Of a DNA stretch of 64,000 bases, positions 30,480 through 39,833 are shown piece by piece. The notes beneath the pieces were generated by a model that saw only the letters and a program-made list of their open reading frames with translations, was not told where the DNA came from and searched no databases. The stretch spans positions 85,866 to 149,865 of the forward strand of contig QCBY01000003.1 in the NCBI GenBank assembly GCA_003279005.1, given 5' to 3'. Position numbers and translations under genes: made by a program. This stretch comes from Prochlorococcus sp. AG-347-J22 (GTDB taxonomy: Bacteria; Cyanobacteriota; Cyanobacteriia; PCC-6307; Cyanobiaceae). Position 1 is the stretch's first letter. Each line of letters begins with the position of its first letter.

Positions 30480-32024
30480 ATGAAATCTGATAAAGAAAGA
30501 TTTGACGCAATTGTTATTGGATCAGGTATAGGAGGATTGGTAACAGCCTCACAATTAGCGGCTAAAGGTGCACAGGTATTAGTGCTTGAAAAGTATATTA
30601 TTCCTGGTGGAAGCGGAGGATCATTTCATAGGAAAGGATATACCTTTGATGTTGGTGCCTCTATGATTTTTGGTTTTGGAGAGAAAGGGCATACCAATTT
30701 GCTAACTCGCGCTCTAAGAGATGTAAATGAAAAATGTGAAACAATTCCTGATCCTGTCCAACTCGAATATCATCTTCCAGACAACTTCAATATAGCTGTA
30801 GATAAAAGTTATAAGAGATTTATTAATAAATTATCTGAACGTTTTCCTCATGAGAAGAGTGGCATAAAAAAATTCTATGGAACTTGTTCAAATGTTTTCA
30901 ATTGTTTAGATTCGATGCCCCTTTTATCAATTGAGGACCCCAGTTATCTTTTTAAGGTTTTCTTAAAGGCACCATTATCTTGTTTAGGTTTAGCTAGATG
31001 GTTGCCGATAAATGCTGGAGATGTTGCAAGAAAGTTTATTAAAGATCCTAAACTTCTAAAATTCATTGATATTGAATGTTTTTGTTGGTCAGTAATGCCT
31101 GCCCTCAAAACTCCAATGATCAATGCAGGAATGGTTTTTACCGATAGACATGAAGGAGGTATAAATTATCCAAAAGGAGGCGTGGGCAAGATCGCAGAGA
31201 AGTTAGTTACCGGAATGGAAAGATTAGGAAGTAAGATTCGTTATAGAGCAAATGTTAAAGAAATACTTTTAAAAAACAAGAAAGCCGTTGGAGTAAAATT
31301 ATCAAACGGAGAAGAAATTTACTCAAATATTATTGTTTCTAATGCCACTAGATGGGACACCTTTGGTCTTGGTGATCATAAAAAAGGATTAATTAAAAGT
31401 GATCAAGTACCTAAAAGTGAACATAAGTGGTCTGAGAAATATAAACCCTCCCCCTCTTTCGTTTCAATTCATCTTGGAGTTACAAAAAATTTAATAGATA
31501 AAGATTTTAATTGTCATCATATTATTGTTGAGAATTGGAATGAATTAGAGAATGAAAAAGGAGTAATTTTTATCTCTATACCTACCTTACTAGACTCATC
31601 TCTTGCTCCAGAGGGAAAACATATTATCCATGCATTTACCCCCTCATCAATCGATCAATGGGAGAACTTATCAAGAGAAGATTATTTAGAGAAGAAACAA
31701 TTATATTATTCATTTCTTGTTGAAAAAATTTCTAAAATAATTCCTAATTTAGATCAAAATATTGATCATAAAGAAATTGGTACTCCAAGAACTCATAAGA
31801 AATTTCTTGGAAGATTTGAAGGTAGTTATGGACCCATTCCTAATAAAAAATTATTTGGGTTACTTCCTATGCCATTCAACACTACAAAAATTAAAAACTT
31901 CTATTGCGTAGGAGATTCATGTTTCCCTGGCCAAGGGCTCAATGCAGTAGCATTTAGTGGTTATGCTTGTGCTCATAAAATAGGATCAAAATTAAATATA
32001 AATAATTTCAATTTGCCAGACTAA
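30480..32024 (+). CDS. crtH: Carotenoid (prolycopene) cis-trans isomerase CrtH
   Basis: The 514-residue flavoprotein resembles CrtISO/CrtH, which converts poly-cis-lycopene to all-trans-lycopene in cyanobacterial carotenoid synthesis. The N-terminal dinucleotide motif is IVIGSGIGGLVTASQLA (about 11-27), then GGSGGSF and YTFDVGASMIFGFG. The C-terminal FAD part has NFYCVGDSCFPGQGLNAVAFSG, as in phytoene-desaturase-type enzymes. CrtH is thought to act at the thylakoid membrane. It follows trmFO by 24 bp in the same direction. Confidence 0.92.
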   Translation: MKSDKERFDAIVIGSGIGGLVTASQLAAKGAQVLVLEKYIIPGGSGGSFHRKGYTFDVGASMIFGFGEKGHTNLLTRALRDVNEKCETIPDPVQLEYHLPDNFNIAVDKSYKRFINKLSERFPHEKSGIKKFYGTCSNVFNCLDSMPLLSIEDPSYLFKVFLKAPLSCLGLARWLPINAGDVARKFIKDPKLLKFIDIECFCWSVMPALKTPMINAGMVFTDRHEGGINYPKGGVGKIAEKLVTGMERLGSKIRYRANVKEILLKNKKAVGVKLSNGEEIYSNIIVSNATRWDTFGLGDHKKGLIKSDQVPKSEHKWSEKYKPSPSFVSIHLGVTKNLIDKDFNCHHIIVENWNELENEKGVIFISIPTLLDSSLAPEGKHIIHAFTPSSIDQWENLSREDYLEKKQLYYSFLVEKISKIIPNLDQNIDHKEIGTPRTHKKFLGRFEGSYGPIPNKKLFGLLPMPFNTTKIKNFYCVGDSCFPGQGLNAVAFSGYACAHKIGSKLNINNFNLPD

Positions 32025-32039
32025 AAAATCTTCGTTCAA

Positions 32040-32561
32040 ATGATAGAAAAGTTCAAAACTCTTTTTTTTGTAAAAAGTTCTTTAATTACCTTATATTTAG
32101 CACTTACGTTTCCTATACCATTTTTTTCGAATGAAAAATTAAAAATTTTCTCAATAATAACTTTCGTTCTTGGACTATTTTTGATAATTAATATCACGAA
32201 TGATTTTGTAAAAACCTGTGATACGAAAATTTCTTTTGAAACAAGCTTTATCTCTAAAATTTTTGGAAAGAAAAATTGGGAAATTTTTTGGAAAGATATT
32301 AGATTTATAAAATCGTTCCCTACTAGCCAAGGAAGTAAGGTTCATTATTTTATTACTAATAATGATGAAAGTTTTCTTATGCCACAAAGGATTGAAAATT
32401 TTGAGAGGTTTTTGTCTATAGTTAAAAAAAAAACAAAATTAAGAATACAAGAAATATCTTATATTTCCCCTTTATGGACGTATAAATTATTGACTTTCTT
32501 ATCTGTTGTGATGATTATTTTAGAAATAATATTTTTATTGTTTAAATATTATCTATACTAA
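32040..32561 (+). CDS. Hypothetical membrane protein, 173 aa
   Basis: Two hydrophobic helices lie near the N-terminus (SSLITLYLALTFPIPFF and IFSIITFVLGLFLIINI) and one at the C-terminus (TFLSVVMIILEIIFLLF). The middle, FGKKNWEIFWKDIRFIKSFP...FLMPQRIENFERF, resembles PH-like membrane-associated domains in pattern only. It starts 16 bp after crtH and its 3' end overlaps the convergent response-regulator gene by 20 bp. Function unknown. Confidence 0.75.
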   Translation: MIEKFKTLFFVKSSLITLYLALTFPIPFFSNEKLKIFSIITFVLGLFLIINITNDFVKTCDTKISFETSFISKIFGKKNWEIFWKDIRFIKSFPTSQGSKVHYFITNNDESFLMPQRIENFERFLSIVKKKTKLRIQEISYISPLWTYKLLTFLSVVMIILEIIFLLFKYYLY

Positions 32562-33279
32562 ATCTATATCCTTGTTGTCGAACTGTAGTAATACCGCCTC
32601 CCTCTCCTAAGCCTGCCAACTCTAATTTTCTACGCAATGTAAGGACCTGAGTGTCAACCGATCTTGGCCCTCCGCTAAATGGAGGCCACGCAAGCCTAAG
32701 AAGCTCCTGACGACTTCTAACCATGCCTGGAGGCATTAGCAGAGCACATAGTAATGCAAATTCTCTAGGACTTAATTCTACAGGTTTTTCACTTAGAGTA
32801 ACTTGTCTTAAAAGAAGATGAACTTCTAAAGGACCAACTGCAACTTTCTCTTGTAATCCTATTCGACCTCTTTTTAATAAAGTTCTGCATCTCGCAGCTA
32901 ATTCCTCTAATCCAAAAGGTTTTCTTAAAACATCATCAGCCCCCTCGTCTAAAAGGCTAACTAATGCATCTACTCCAGATCTCGCAGTTAGAACAATAAC
33001 TGAGCAACCCAACTGTTGAGCTAATCTCATCGCAGTATTTTGTTCCAATATTTCTGCGCTTACCAACAAGTCAGGAGATTGTTCTCTGCATAAGTCAACA
33101 GCCTCTATGGCTGATCCTACTGCCGCAGCTAAATGACCGTCTTGACGGAGTCTTTGCACTAAAACAGTTCTTAGTGTGGGGTGAGGTTCAACTACAAGAA
33201 CTCTCGAGGGGGTCTGAGAGGTCGAAGGCAATTGGGAACTGCCAGGAGTTGAAGCTATTATTTGCTCAGATGATTGCAT
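32542..33279 (-). CDS. OmpR-type response regulator with atypical receiver
   Basis: A 245-residue protein with an N-terminal receiver (about 25-140) and a C-terminal winged helix (about 145-240: LSPREFALLCALL, RSVDTQVLTLRRKLE, RQQGYRFSI). The receiver lacks key residues: the usual phosphoacceptor Asp is replaced (PDLLVSAEIL in place of PDLVLLDVML), and the acidic pair is reduced to VEPHP. The switch Thr (LTAR) and Lys (RKPFG) remain. It may therefore act independently of phosphorylation. Codon use appears richer in G+C than in neighbours. Starts MQSSEQIIASTPGSSQ with a Ser/Thr-rich extension. Confidence 0.9.
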   Translation of the reverse strand: MQSSEQIIASTPGSSQLPSTSQTPSRVLVVEPHPTLRTVLVQRLRQDGHLAAAVGSAIEAVDLCREQSPDLLVSAEILEQNTAMRLAQQLGCSVIVLTARSGVDALVSLLDEGADDVLRKPFGLEELAARCRTLLKRGRIGLQEKVAVGPLEVHLLLRQVTLSEKPVELSPREFALLCALLMPPGMVRSRQELLRLAWPPFSGGPRSVDTQVLTLRRKLELAGLGEGGGITTVRQQGYRFSIDNI

Positions 33280-33365
33280 TCTTATTTAATGTTTGGCCAG
33301 GCAATTTTTGTTCATCCTTAATAAGGTATAACAAATGCTAAATAAAAATCAGAATCTATCAAATT

Positions 33366-33635
33366 ATGACATCATTTGAAAATCCAGTAGCAATTCGCCA
33401 TTTTCAATCAATTTGCGATAGCTGCCAAGACCTAGTAACTAGATTTCATACTCCCTCAGACTTAAAACTGTTTAGTGATGGTTATCTTCAAGCCGTAAGG
33501 AATTGCAATAGTTTAGAGCCAAAAGATCAAGAGAAATTAGAAAGATTAATAGAAAGATGGATACTAGATCCATCAAGTTTTATAAATCCAGATGGGGATG
33601 AAAATAAAGGTTTTTTTGATAAAAAAAAGATTTAA
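33366..33635 (+). CDS. Conserved small cyanobacterial protein (DUF6761-like)
   Basis: The 89-residue protein begins MTSFENPVAIRHFQSICDSC, with a helical middle (DLVTRFHTPSDLKLFSDGYL) and RLIERWILDPSSF near the end. It recalls the DUF6761 group of cyanobacterial proteins (helices with an RHFQ... and DG.L..LR pattern), from memory. Soluble, function unknown. It diverges from the response regulator. Confidence 0.72.
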   Translation: MTSFENPVAIRHFQSICDSCQDLVTRFHTPSDLKLFSDGYLQAVRNCNSLEPKDQEKLERLIERWILDPSSFINPDGDENKGFFDKKKI

Positions 33636-33685
33636 AATATTAATTTTTATTAACTAAATTTCGGTATTTATACCCATGTAATATT

Positions 33686-34009
33686 TTAGGATGCTAATTC
33701 AATTTCAATCTTTTCTTTTAAAGTTCCTGAATTGTACATTTCGATAAGAATATCTGAACCCCCTAAGAATTCACCTTTTAGATAAACTTGGGGAATAGTT
33801 GGCCATTCAGAGTACTCCTTAATACCCTCTCTTATTTCAAAATCACTTAATACATCAAAAGTATTGAAGGAAACTCCAAGTGAATTAAGAATCTGGACTA
33901 CATTATTTGAGAAACCACATTGAGGCATTAATTTAGTTCCTTTCATAAATACCATAACTGGATTAGAGTCGATAAGGTTTTGAATTTTATTTTTAGTTAG
34001 GTCTTTCAT
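33686..34009 (-). CDS. grxD: Grx4-type monothiol glutaredoxin
   Basis: A 107-residue glutaredoxin with the CGFS active site ([13 protein letters not shown], about 30-42), MVFMKGTK at the start and [20 protein letters not shown] (70-89) for glutathione binding. CGFS glutaredoxins carry a [2Fe-2S] cluster bound with glutathione and usually partner with BolA proteins. Here it is three bases downstream of a BolA gene in the same operon, as expected for the pair. Confidence 0.95.
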   Translation of the reverse strand: MKDLTKNKIQNLIDSNPVMVFMKGTKLMPQCGFSNNVVQILNSLGVSFNTFDVLSDFEIREGIKEYSEWPTIPQVYLKGEFLGGSDILIEMYNSGTLKEKIEIELAS

Positions 34010-34012
34010 AAT

Positions 34013-34243
34013 TTAAGTAGGTGTTTCTGTTTTTAATGCTAGTGCATGAATAGCTTCTGAAGCTAATTCTTCTTTTAGAGCAGAATAAACTAGTTGATGT
34101 TGTTTAACTAATGATAATCCATTAAATTCTGGTGAAATCACTGTTACTTGCAAATGATCATCTCCTTTTAAATTTTCAACAAAAACTTCGGAATCAGCAA
34201 TTTTTTTCTTTATTAAGTCTATTACTTCGGATCTTGTAGTCAT
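34013..34243 (-). CDS. BolA family protein
   Basis: A 76-residue BolA/YrbA-like protein: an N-terminal helix, DDHLQVTVISPEFNGLSLVKQHQLVYSAL containing the helix-turn-helix-like core, and ALALKTETPT at the C-terminus. BolA proteins form Fe-S-bridged complexes with CGFS glutaredoxins; the adjacent grxD supports that role. It lacks the conserved Cys of plain BolA, closer to the BolA-H group. Confidence 0.9.
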   Translation of the reverse strand: MTTRSEVIDLIKKKIADSEVFVENLKGDDHLQVTVISPEFNGLSLVKQHQLVYSALKEELASEAIHALALKTETPT

Positions 34244-34252
34244 TATGATTAT

Positions 34253-34771
34253 CTAGAGTCCCTTATAAGGTGTTTCAACAAAACCAAGCTGGATTAGATC
34301 TTTATAAGCCTCCTTACCTTTTGAACTTGTAGGGGACATTAATCTGATTATTTCTACAAGTAAAGGAACTGCAACTTCTGGCTGGTTCCTCCTTTTATAA
34401 AGCGCTGCTAATCTCGCATTGGACTCTGCCCATATTTTTATAGACTCTTTACCCTTTTCACCTGTTTCATCAGGAATTCGTGCATCAAATCCCTTAAATG
34501 CACCATTTAAATCTCTATAAAAAGATGCCAGTTTTTTAGCTAGATCTCTCGCTTTATCATATGAGTTTTTAGCTTCATCAAATTTACCATTTTCTATAAA
34601 AGCATCCCCCTCAGTTATATAAGCTTGTACATTAGTAATAGTGAGCTTTTTGTTATTGTTTGAAAGTACTTTATAAGAATTTGGATCCTTATCTTCCGCA
34701 TAAATTAAATTTGAAGATGGTAATATTCCTAAAAATATAAAAATAATTGGAATTAACTTTAAGAATTTCAT
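34253..34771 (-). CDS. Exported helical-repeat protein, 172 aa
   Basis: A signal peptide (about 1-25, ending SNLIYA) is followed by helices (ITEGDAFIENGKFDEAKNSY, ARLAALYKRRNQPEVAVPLL) with the spacing of a TPR-like repeat. GKESIKIWAESNARLAALYK and ..SSKGKEAYKDLIQLGFVETP complete it. Widely kept in Prochlorococcus as far as I recall; function unknown. It lies 9 bp upstream of bolA and likely starts that operon. Confidence 0.75.
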   Translation of the reverse strand: MKFLKLIPIIFIFLGILPSSNLIYAEDKDPNSYKVLSNNNKKLTITNVQAYITEGDAFIENGKFDEAKNSYDKARDLAKKLASFYRDLNGAFKGFDARIPDETGEKGKESIKIWAESNARLAALYKRRNQPEVAVPLLVEIIRLMSPTSSKGKEAYKDLIQLGFVETPYKGL

Positions 34772-34814
34772 ATTCTTTTTTATTTATTCAACTTAATATT
34801 ACCTGATTATGGAT

Positions 34815-35489
34815 TCATCGACCGACATCTTTTAATGCTTCGTTTTCAGCGTTTGTCATTTTTTCATACAATTTTTCATTAAATTCATTAATAGATAGAT
34901 CAATATTTTTATTAATAATCAAGGGCTCCCCAAAACATAGAGAAACTTTACTTCCAAATTTTGGAGTTACCTCACTATATGCAATTCCAACAGGGATTAT
35001 AGTTATACTGCTTGTTTTTTTTGTTGCTAATATGGCTAATCTAAATAGCCCCTCTTTCAGTACAAATTTTTTTCTACATTTATTAATTCTTCCTTCAGGG
35101 AAAATTACGAGTTGTCTTTTTTTTATGATTAGATCTACTGCATAGCGTAGTGCTGAAAGAGAGGGCGAAATTTGATTTATTGGAAAACAACCAAGTCTTT
35201 TTAAAAACCAACCTTGAACTCCTCTCATCTCTGCATTTGTAACCATAAATCTGCAATCCTTTTTTGTTATCCTTCTCCCCAATGCCATGGTAAGAATTAA
35301 ACCGTCCCACCTCGATCTATGGGTTGGGGCTATTATTAAAGAGCTGTTTTTTGGTATTGAATAATTATGATTAATAATTTTCTTTTCTCTAAAAAATAAA
35401 TTCATAACTATATCTTGTGTTATGAACATTGCAATATTTCCCAAAGTTGGATTTATTCCGTATTCGATATGAATATTATTCTTCTTCAA
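34815..35489 (-). CDS. plsC: 1-acyl-glycerol-3-phosphate acyltransferase (PlsC-type)
   Basis: The 224-residue enzyme carries the acyltransferase motifs THRSRWDG (H-x4-D, about 56-63), GCFPINQ and FPEGRINK (block III), and PVGIAYSE (block IV). PlsC acylates lysophosphatidate to phosphatidate in membrane lipid synthesis; downstream cdsA at the end of the window uses its product. The N-terminus has a short amphipathic/hydrophobic segment. Possibly one of more than one paralogue. Single gene, 43 bp from its neighbour. Confidence 0.88.
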   Translation of the reverse strand: MKKNNIHIEYGINPTLGNIAMFITQDIVMNLFFREKKIINHNYSIPKNSSLIIAPTHRSRWDGLILTMALGRRITKKDCRFMVTNAEMRGVQGWFLKRLGCFPINQISPSLSALRYAVDLIIKKRQLVIFPEGRINKCRKKFVLKEGLFRLAILATKKTSSITIIPVGIAYSEVTPKFGSKVSLCFGEPLIINKNIDLSINEFNEKLYEKMTNAENEALKDVGR

Positions 35490-35589
35490 ATCTAATTAAT
35501 GATTTATTAATAAATTATACGAATGTAATTTTTAATTAGCTATTATTAGTCGGTCAGTAAGATTGTTTAAAACTAAAATTCATAAATTC

Positions 35590-36306
35590 ATGGCAACATT
35601 AGGGGTAAATATTGATCATATCGCAAATGTACGTCAGTCCAGGAAGACTGTTGAGCCTGATCCAGTTCAATTCGCTTTCCTCGCAGAATTAGGAGGTGCA
35701 GATTCAATAACAGTTCACTTAAGAGAAGATAGAAGGCATATACAAGATCGAGATATATTTCTTTTAAGAGATACTATAAAAACAAAACTCAATTTAGAAA
35801 TGGCTGCTACTGAAGAAATGTTGAAAATTTCTAAAAAGTTACTTCCAGATTACGTCACACTTGTTCCAGAGAAAAGAGAAGAAATTACAACTGAGGGAGG
35901 ATTGGATGTTAAAAATAACAAGAAATACCTTAAGGATTATGTTTCTAGATTGAAAAGTTCAAATATTGAAGTTAGTGCATTTATAGATCCCGTGAATGAG
36001 CAGATTAATTGTTCAGGTGAAGTAGGGTTTGATTTCATTGAATTGCACACTGGCAAATACGCAGATCTAAAAGGGGAAGAGCAATATGTGGAACTCCAAA
36101 AGATTATTGAATCTACATACTATGCAATTGATCTTGATTTAATTGTTAATGCAGGACATGGACTTAATTATCAGAATGTAGAAAAAATTGCATCAATTAA
36201 CAATATTAATGAGTTAAACATTGGTCATAGTATTGTTGCAAGAGCTCTTGCTGTAGGTTTAGAAAAAGCAGTGCGAGAAATGAAGACCCTTATTTCAACA
36301 AATTAA
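35590..36306 (+). CDS. pdxJ: Pyridoxine 5'-phosphate synthase PdxJ
   Basis: The usual PdxJ N-terminus MATLGVNIDHIANVRQSRKT begins at ATG 35590, giving 238 residues. HLREDRRHIQDRDI, YVTLVPEKREEITTEGGLDV, ELHTGKYAD and VNAGHGLNYQNV are family motifs, including catalytic His and Glu residues. It joins 1-deoxyxylulose 5-phosphate and 3-amino-2-oxopropyl phosphate to pyridoxine 5'-phosphate in the DXP-dependent vitamin B6 route. It is followed after 8 bp by ycf54. Cytoplasmic TIM barrel. Confidence 0.97.
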   Translation: MATLGVNIDHIANVRQSRKTVEPDPVQFAFLAELGGADSITVHLREDRRHIQDRDIFLLRDTIKTKLNLEMAATEEMLKISKKLLPDYVTLVPEKREEITTEGGLDVKNNKKYLKDYVSRLKSSNIEVSAFIDPVNEQINCSGEVGFDFIELHTGKYADLKGEEQYVELQKIIESTYYAIDLDLIVNAGHGLNYQNVEKIASINNINELNIGHSIVARALAVGLEKAVREMKTLISTN

Positions 36307-36314
36307 TTTTTAAA

Positions 36315-36632
36315 ATGAAAACTTATTTTTTCGTTGCAGCAAGTGAGAAGTTTTTAACAGTTGAAGAACCTCTTGAAGAAATTTTAAAAGAAAGGACTAG
36401 AAACTATAAAGAGAATAATAAGGAAAAAGATTTTTGGCTTTTAAAAAATCCATCGTTTTTAAAATCTTCTAAATTTGCTGATTTGTCTAAATTGATTCCC
36501 CATCCTCCAGCCGCAGTTATATCTACGGATAAAAAATTCATTACATTCTTAAAGCTTCGCTTAGAATTTGTTGCAGTAGGCGAATTTGAATTTCCTAATG
36601 CAGAAATATCAGATCCATTTAAAGTTGAGTAA
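36315..36632 (+). CDS. ycf54: Ycf54 (DUF2488), cyclase-associated protein
   Basis: The 105-residue protein begins MKTYFFVAASEKFLTVEEPL and has KERTRNYKENNKEKDFWLL, IPHPPAAVISTDKKFITFLK and LRLEFVAVGEFEFPNAEISD. It matches the Ycf54 family, which stabilises the Mg-protoporphyrin IX monomethyl ester oxidative cyclase in chlorophyll synthesis. Length and all conserved blocks are typical. It is next to pdxJ and upstream of recC. Confidence 0.9.
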   Translation: MKTYFFVAASEKFLTVEEPLEEILKERTRNYKENNKEKDFWLLKNPSFLKSSKFADLSKLIPHPPAAVISTDKKFITFLKLRLEFVAVGEFEFPNAEISDPFKVE

Positions 36633-36650
36633 TATATCAACTATTAAAAA

Positions 36651-39600
36651 TTGCTTAATATTTATAAATCAAACAAAATTGAAGTTATTAGTCAGCTATT
36701 AGCAAAAGAATTAATAATTAGCCCCCCCTTTATTACAGAAAAACTTGATATCGCCGTTCCTAATTACTTTTTAGGTAAGTGGTTAAGAGATCAGATAACT
36801 ATAAGTAATCAAATAAGTGCTCTCTATGAATTAAAGACAATTTCTAATTATACCGAGGCTTTATTAACTAATTTCTTCCCTGGAATTGATATGGGAATTT
36901 GGAATTATGAGACAATAAAATGGGGGATCATAGATTCATTTGAAGAATTAAATTATCATAAAGAATCATTACCATTAAGTAGTTGGATTAATAAATATTT
37001 TAAAAATAAAAGGATGATTGATGGAGATATTTTTAATTTGACAAAAAAAATTGCAAATAATTTTATTGATTATCTAATTTTTAGACCGGAAATGATAGCT
37101 AATTGGCATAAGTATGATTTGAATTCTCCAAATCTTTTTAATAATTTAAATTCAAATGAATATTGGCAACCAATCTTATATAAATTAATTGAAAAAAAAA
37201 TGTCAAATAAACCATCATGTTTGTACATGATTGAAATAATTAATAATATTAAAAAATTTAAAAATTATAAACTTAGAATACCTAAACAAATTTATATTAT
37301 TTCTGATAATAATTTATCAAAACTATACATTGCCTTTTTTTCAAAATTAGCAGAATTTTCAAATGTAAATTTATACTTAATTTCTCCGGGCGATAATCTA
37401 TGGGACAGAATAAATTCTATTGAAGGAAAAGTAGATTTTAAAGATATTGAGAGTAACCTATATTTAAATAATTCAAATATTGAAAAGATATTTAGTAAAT
37501 TTGGAGCTAATTATCAGAAATTGATTGATGAAACTTCTAATATTGAAAATATAAAAATAAATAATAATTCCATTTATATTGATCCAACTACAAACATTTC
37601 TTATAAAAATAAAATACCTTTAATTAATCAAATACAGAAAAGATTAATTGATAATAAAGAGCATGATTTTACTATTGATGAAAAAGATGAATCGATTTTA
37701 TTTAGAGGACATGCTAATCAACTAAGTCAATTAGAATATATAAGAAATAAAATTATAGAAATATTAGAAACTCATGATGAAATTAAATATAGTGATATTG
37801 CTTTAGTTTCCCCTCAAACTAGTTTAATAAAACCTTTCCTAAAGTATATCTTTAATAATGAATTAATAAATGGTCAAAAGCTACCTTATTTTTTTATTGA
37901 AGAAGATTATGAAGATTATTCAAATGTATATAAATTTTTATTTGAAATTATAGAATTAGCAAATGAGAAAATTAATCTCGAAAAAATAGATTATCTTCTT
38001 TCTCAAAAATTTACCCAGAATATTTTTAATTTTGATATTTCTGAAAAGGACGAAATCATTTTTTTATTAACTCAAGTTGGCTTTCATTGGGGCTTAGATG
38101 CAGATGAAAGGTTTGGTGATGAAAAAAATACTTTAGATTGGTGTTTAAATAGAATTACCTTAGGTCTTATTTATGGTAAAGAATATAATTTAAAAAATTC
38201 TAATATTAAATCATTTAGTCCAATTAATATTAATTTGGATTTAAATAGATGGGTGAACATATTATTTCACCTTAAAAAATATATTAATTTATTAAGAGGT
38301 TCTTATAGTTATGAAGGATGGGTCAAAAAGATTAAGTTTATACTTATTAACATAAGAATTTTTAATCAAAATTTAGATTTAGAAATTTGTGAAATAAACA
38401 GAATATTTGATAATTTTTCAATACCTTTCCTATCACATCAAGTTGTTGTTTTAAATGTTTTTAGAGAAATATTCATTACATCTATAAGTAAATCTAAGTA
38501 TAAAAATCAATCTTACTTAAATAAGATATTGGTAAGTGATATTGAGAAGGTAAGACTAATACCTCGTAAAATTATCTTCTTAGTTAATATGAATAGTATT
38601 TATTATCCAAGATTATTAACTAATGAAAATATAAATTTATTAAATAAAAAATATCTTCTTGGAGATCCATCAACTTTTGATAGAGAAAAATATTTTTTCC
38701 TTGAGTTATTAGTCTCCTGTAGAAAACAACTTATAGTTTCTTGGATTAATAATGACAAAGATAATAATAAATTAGATATATCGTTTCCTATAAAGGAGTT
38801 AATAAACTATATCGAGAGTTTTTTAACCTCAGAACAATGTAATTCTATTATCAAATACTATGAATTCCAGAAAAAGCAAGTTATTAAGGTTAAAGAAAAT
38901 AACTTAAAAAGTAATTATTCTTTAATAAAAAAAATAGATTGGGAGGAAAAAGAATTTGAAAGTAAAGATTTTAAATTATCTGAATTAACCTATTGGTTCA
39001 AGTTCCCTCAACTATATTGGCTAAATAAAAAAAATATTTTCCCAAAAGGAACTTTTATGCATCATCCAGATGAAGAATATCTAAGTAATCTCCAGAAATC
39101 TGAATTAATTACCAAAATTATTAAGAAATTAGAGATTGATAACGAATACATTATTGATGAATTAAAAAATTTGAGTGTTAAAGATCATTTACTTGAGTAT
39201 GGAATTATTACATCAAAAAATAGTATCTTTTCAAAAGAAAAAGAAATGCAGGGTTTGTTAGGCAGCCTAATCACAAATTTGAGTAAATATAAAAAAATTT
39301 ACAGACTTTATATTAAATCAAATTCAAATAAAGAGGAATATTTCATAGCAGATAATATGGTTATTGAATTGATGCATGCCAAACTTAGTTTAAAGCGTTT
39401 GTCAGAAGCTTGGATTAGATTACTTTTTATTTCTTCTTTAGAAAAGAATATAATAAATACTCAGATAATTTTTAGAGAAGAAAATCAATATAAAAAAGAA
39501 GTTCTTCAATCACCGGGAGCAGAGTCTTCAAAGCAAATATTAGAGGATTATATTAATATTTTTAAGAATTCCTCAGAAAAATGCTTACCGCTCCCCCCAG

Positions 39601-39833
39601 AAAGTACTTATAAATATGTAGAGGCAAAAATCCAATCTAAAAATGAAATAAAAGCTTTTTCCGATAGATGGATAGGAAATAAAAATTTTAGTAAAGGAGA
39701 GAGAGATAATATCGAAATGCAAATGTGTTTTGGAAATAAAAAAGAACCAGATTTCTTTTTTAATAATAATATTTTTGATGATTTATCATTCAGATTTTAT
39801 GCCCCTTTATTTCAAGCATTAAAGAAAAAATAA
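36651..39833 (+). CDS. recC: Exonuclease V gamma subunit RecC
   Basis: The 1060-residue product fits RecC by size, position and motifs. The N-terminus (MLNIYKSNKIEVISQLLA) and VPNYFLGKWLRDQI resemble RecC starts; FKFPQLYWLNKKN and LLGDPSTFDREKYFFLELLV are conserved late blocks. Its helicase-like fold lacks a working ATP site, as usual for RecC. With RecB and RecD it would form the recombination helicase-nuclease for double-strand breaks. It begins at TTG; the stop overlaps the following methyltransferase start (TAATG). Extremely Asn/Lys/Ile-rich, consistent with low-GC composition. Confidence 0.92.
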   Translation: MLNIYKSNKIEVISQLLAKELIISPPFITEKLDIAVPNYFLGKWLRDQITISNQISALYELKTISNYTEALLTNFFPGIDMGIWNYETIKWGIIDSFEELNYHKESLPLSSWINKYFKNKRMIDGDIFNLTKKIANNFIDYLIFRPEMIANWHKYDLNSPNLFNNLNSNEYWQPILYKLIEKKMSNKPSCLYMIEIINNIKKFKNYKLRIPKQIYIISDNNLSKLYIAFFSKLAEFSNVNLYLISPGDNLWDRINSIEGKVDFKDIESNLYLNNSNIEKIFSKFGANYQKLIDETSNIENIKINNNSIYIDPTTNISYKNKIPLINQIQKRLIDNKEHDFTIDEKDESILFRGHANQLSQLEYIRNKIIEILETHDEIKYSDIALVSPQTSLIKPFLKYIFNNELINGQKLPYFFIEEDYEDYSNVYKFLFEIIELANEKINLEKIDYLLSQKFTQNIFNFDISEKDEIIFLLTQVGFHWGLDADERFGDEKNTLDWCLNRITLGLIYGKEYNLKNSNIKSFSPININLDLNRWVNILFHLKKYINLLRGSYSYEGWVKKIKFILINIRIFNQNLDLEICEINRIFDNFSIPFLSHQVVVLNVFREIFITSISKSKYKNQSYLNKILVSDIEKVRLIPRKIIFLVNMNSIYYPRLLTNENINLLNKKYLLGDPSTFDREKYFFLELLVSCRKQLIVSWINNDKDNNKLDISFPIKELINYIESFLTSEQCNSIIKYYEFQKKQVIKVKENNLKSNYSLIKKIDWEEKEFESKDFKLSELTYWFKFPQLYWLNKKNIFPKGTFMHHPDEEYLSNLQKSELITKIIKKLEIDNEYIIDELKNLSVKDHLLEYGIITSKNSIFSKEKEMQGLLGSLITNLSKYKKIYRLYIKSNSNKEEYFIADNMVIELMHAKLSLKRLSEAWIRLLFISSLEKNIINTQIIFREENQYKKEVLQSPGAESSKQILEDYINIFKNSSEKCLPLPPESTYKYVEAKIQSKNEIKAFSDRWIGNKNFSKGERDNIEMQMCFGNKKEPDFFFNNNIFDDLSFRFYAPLFQALKKK

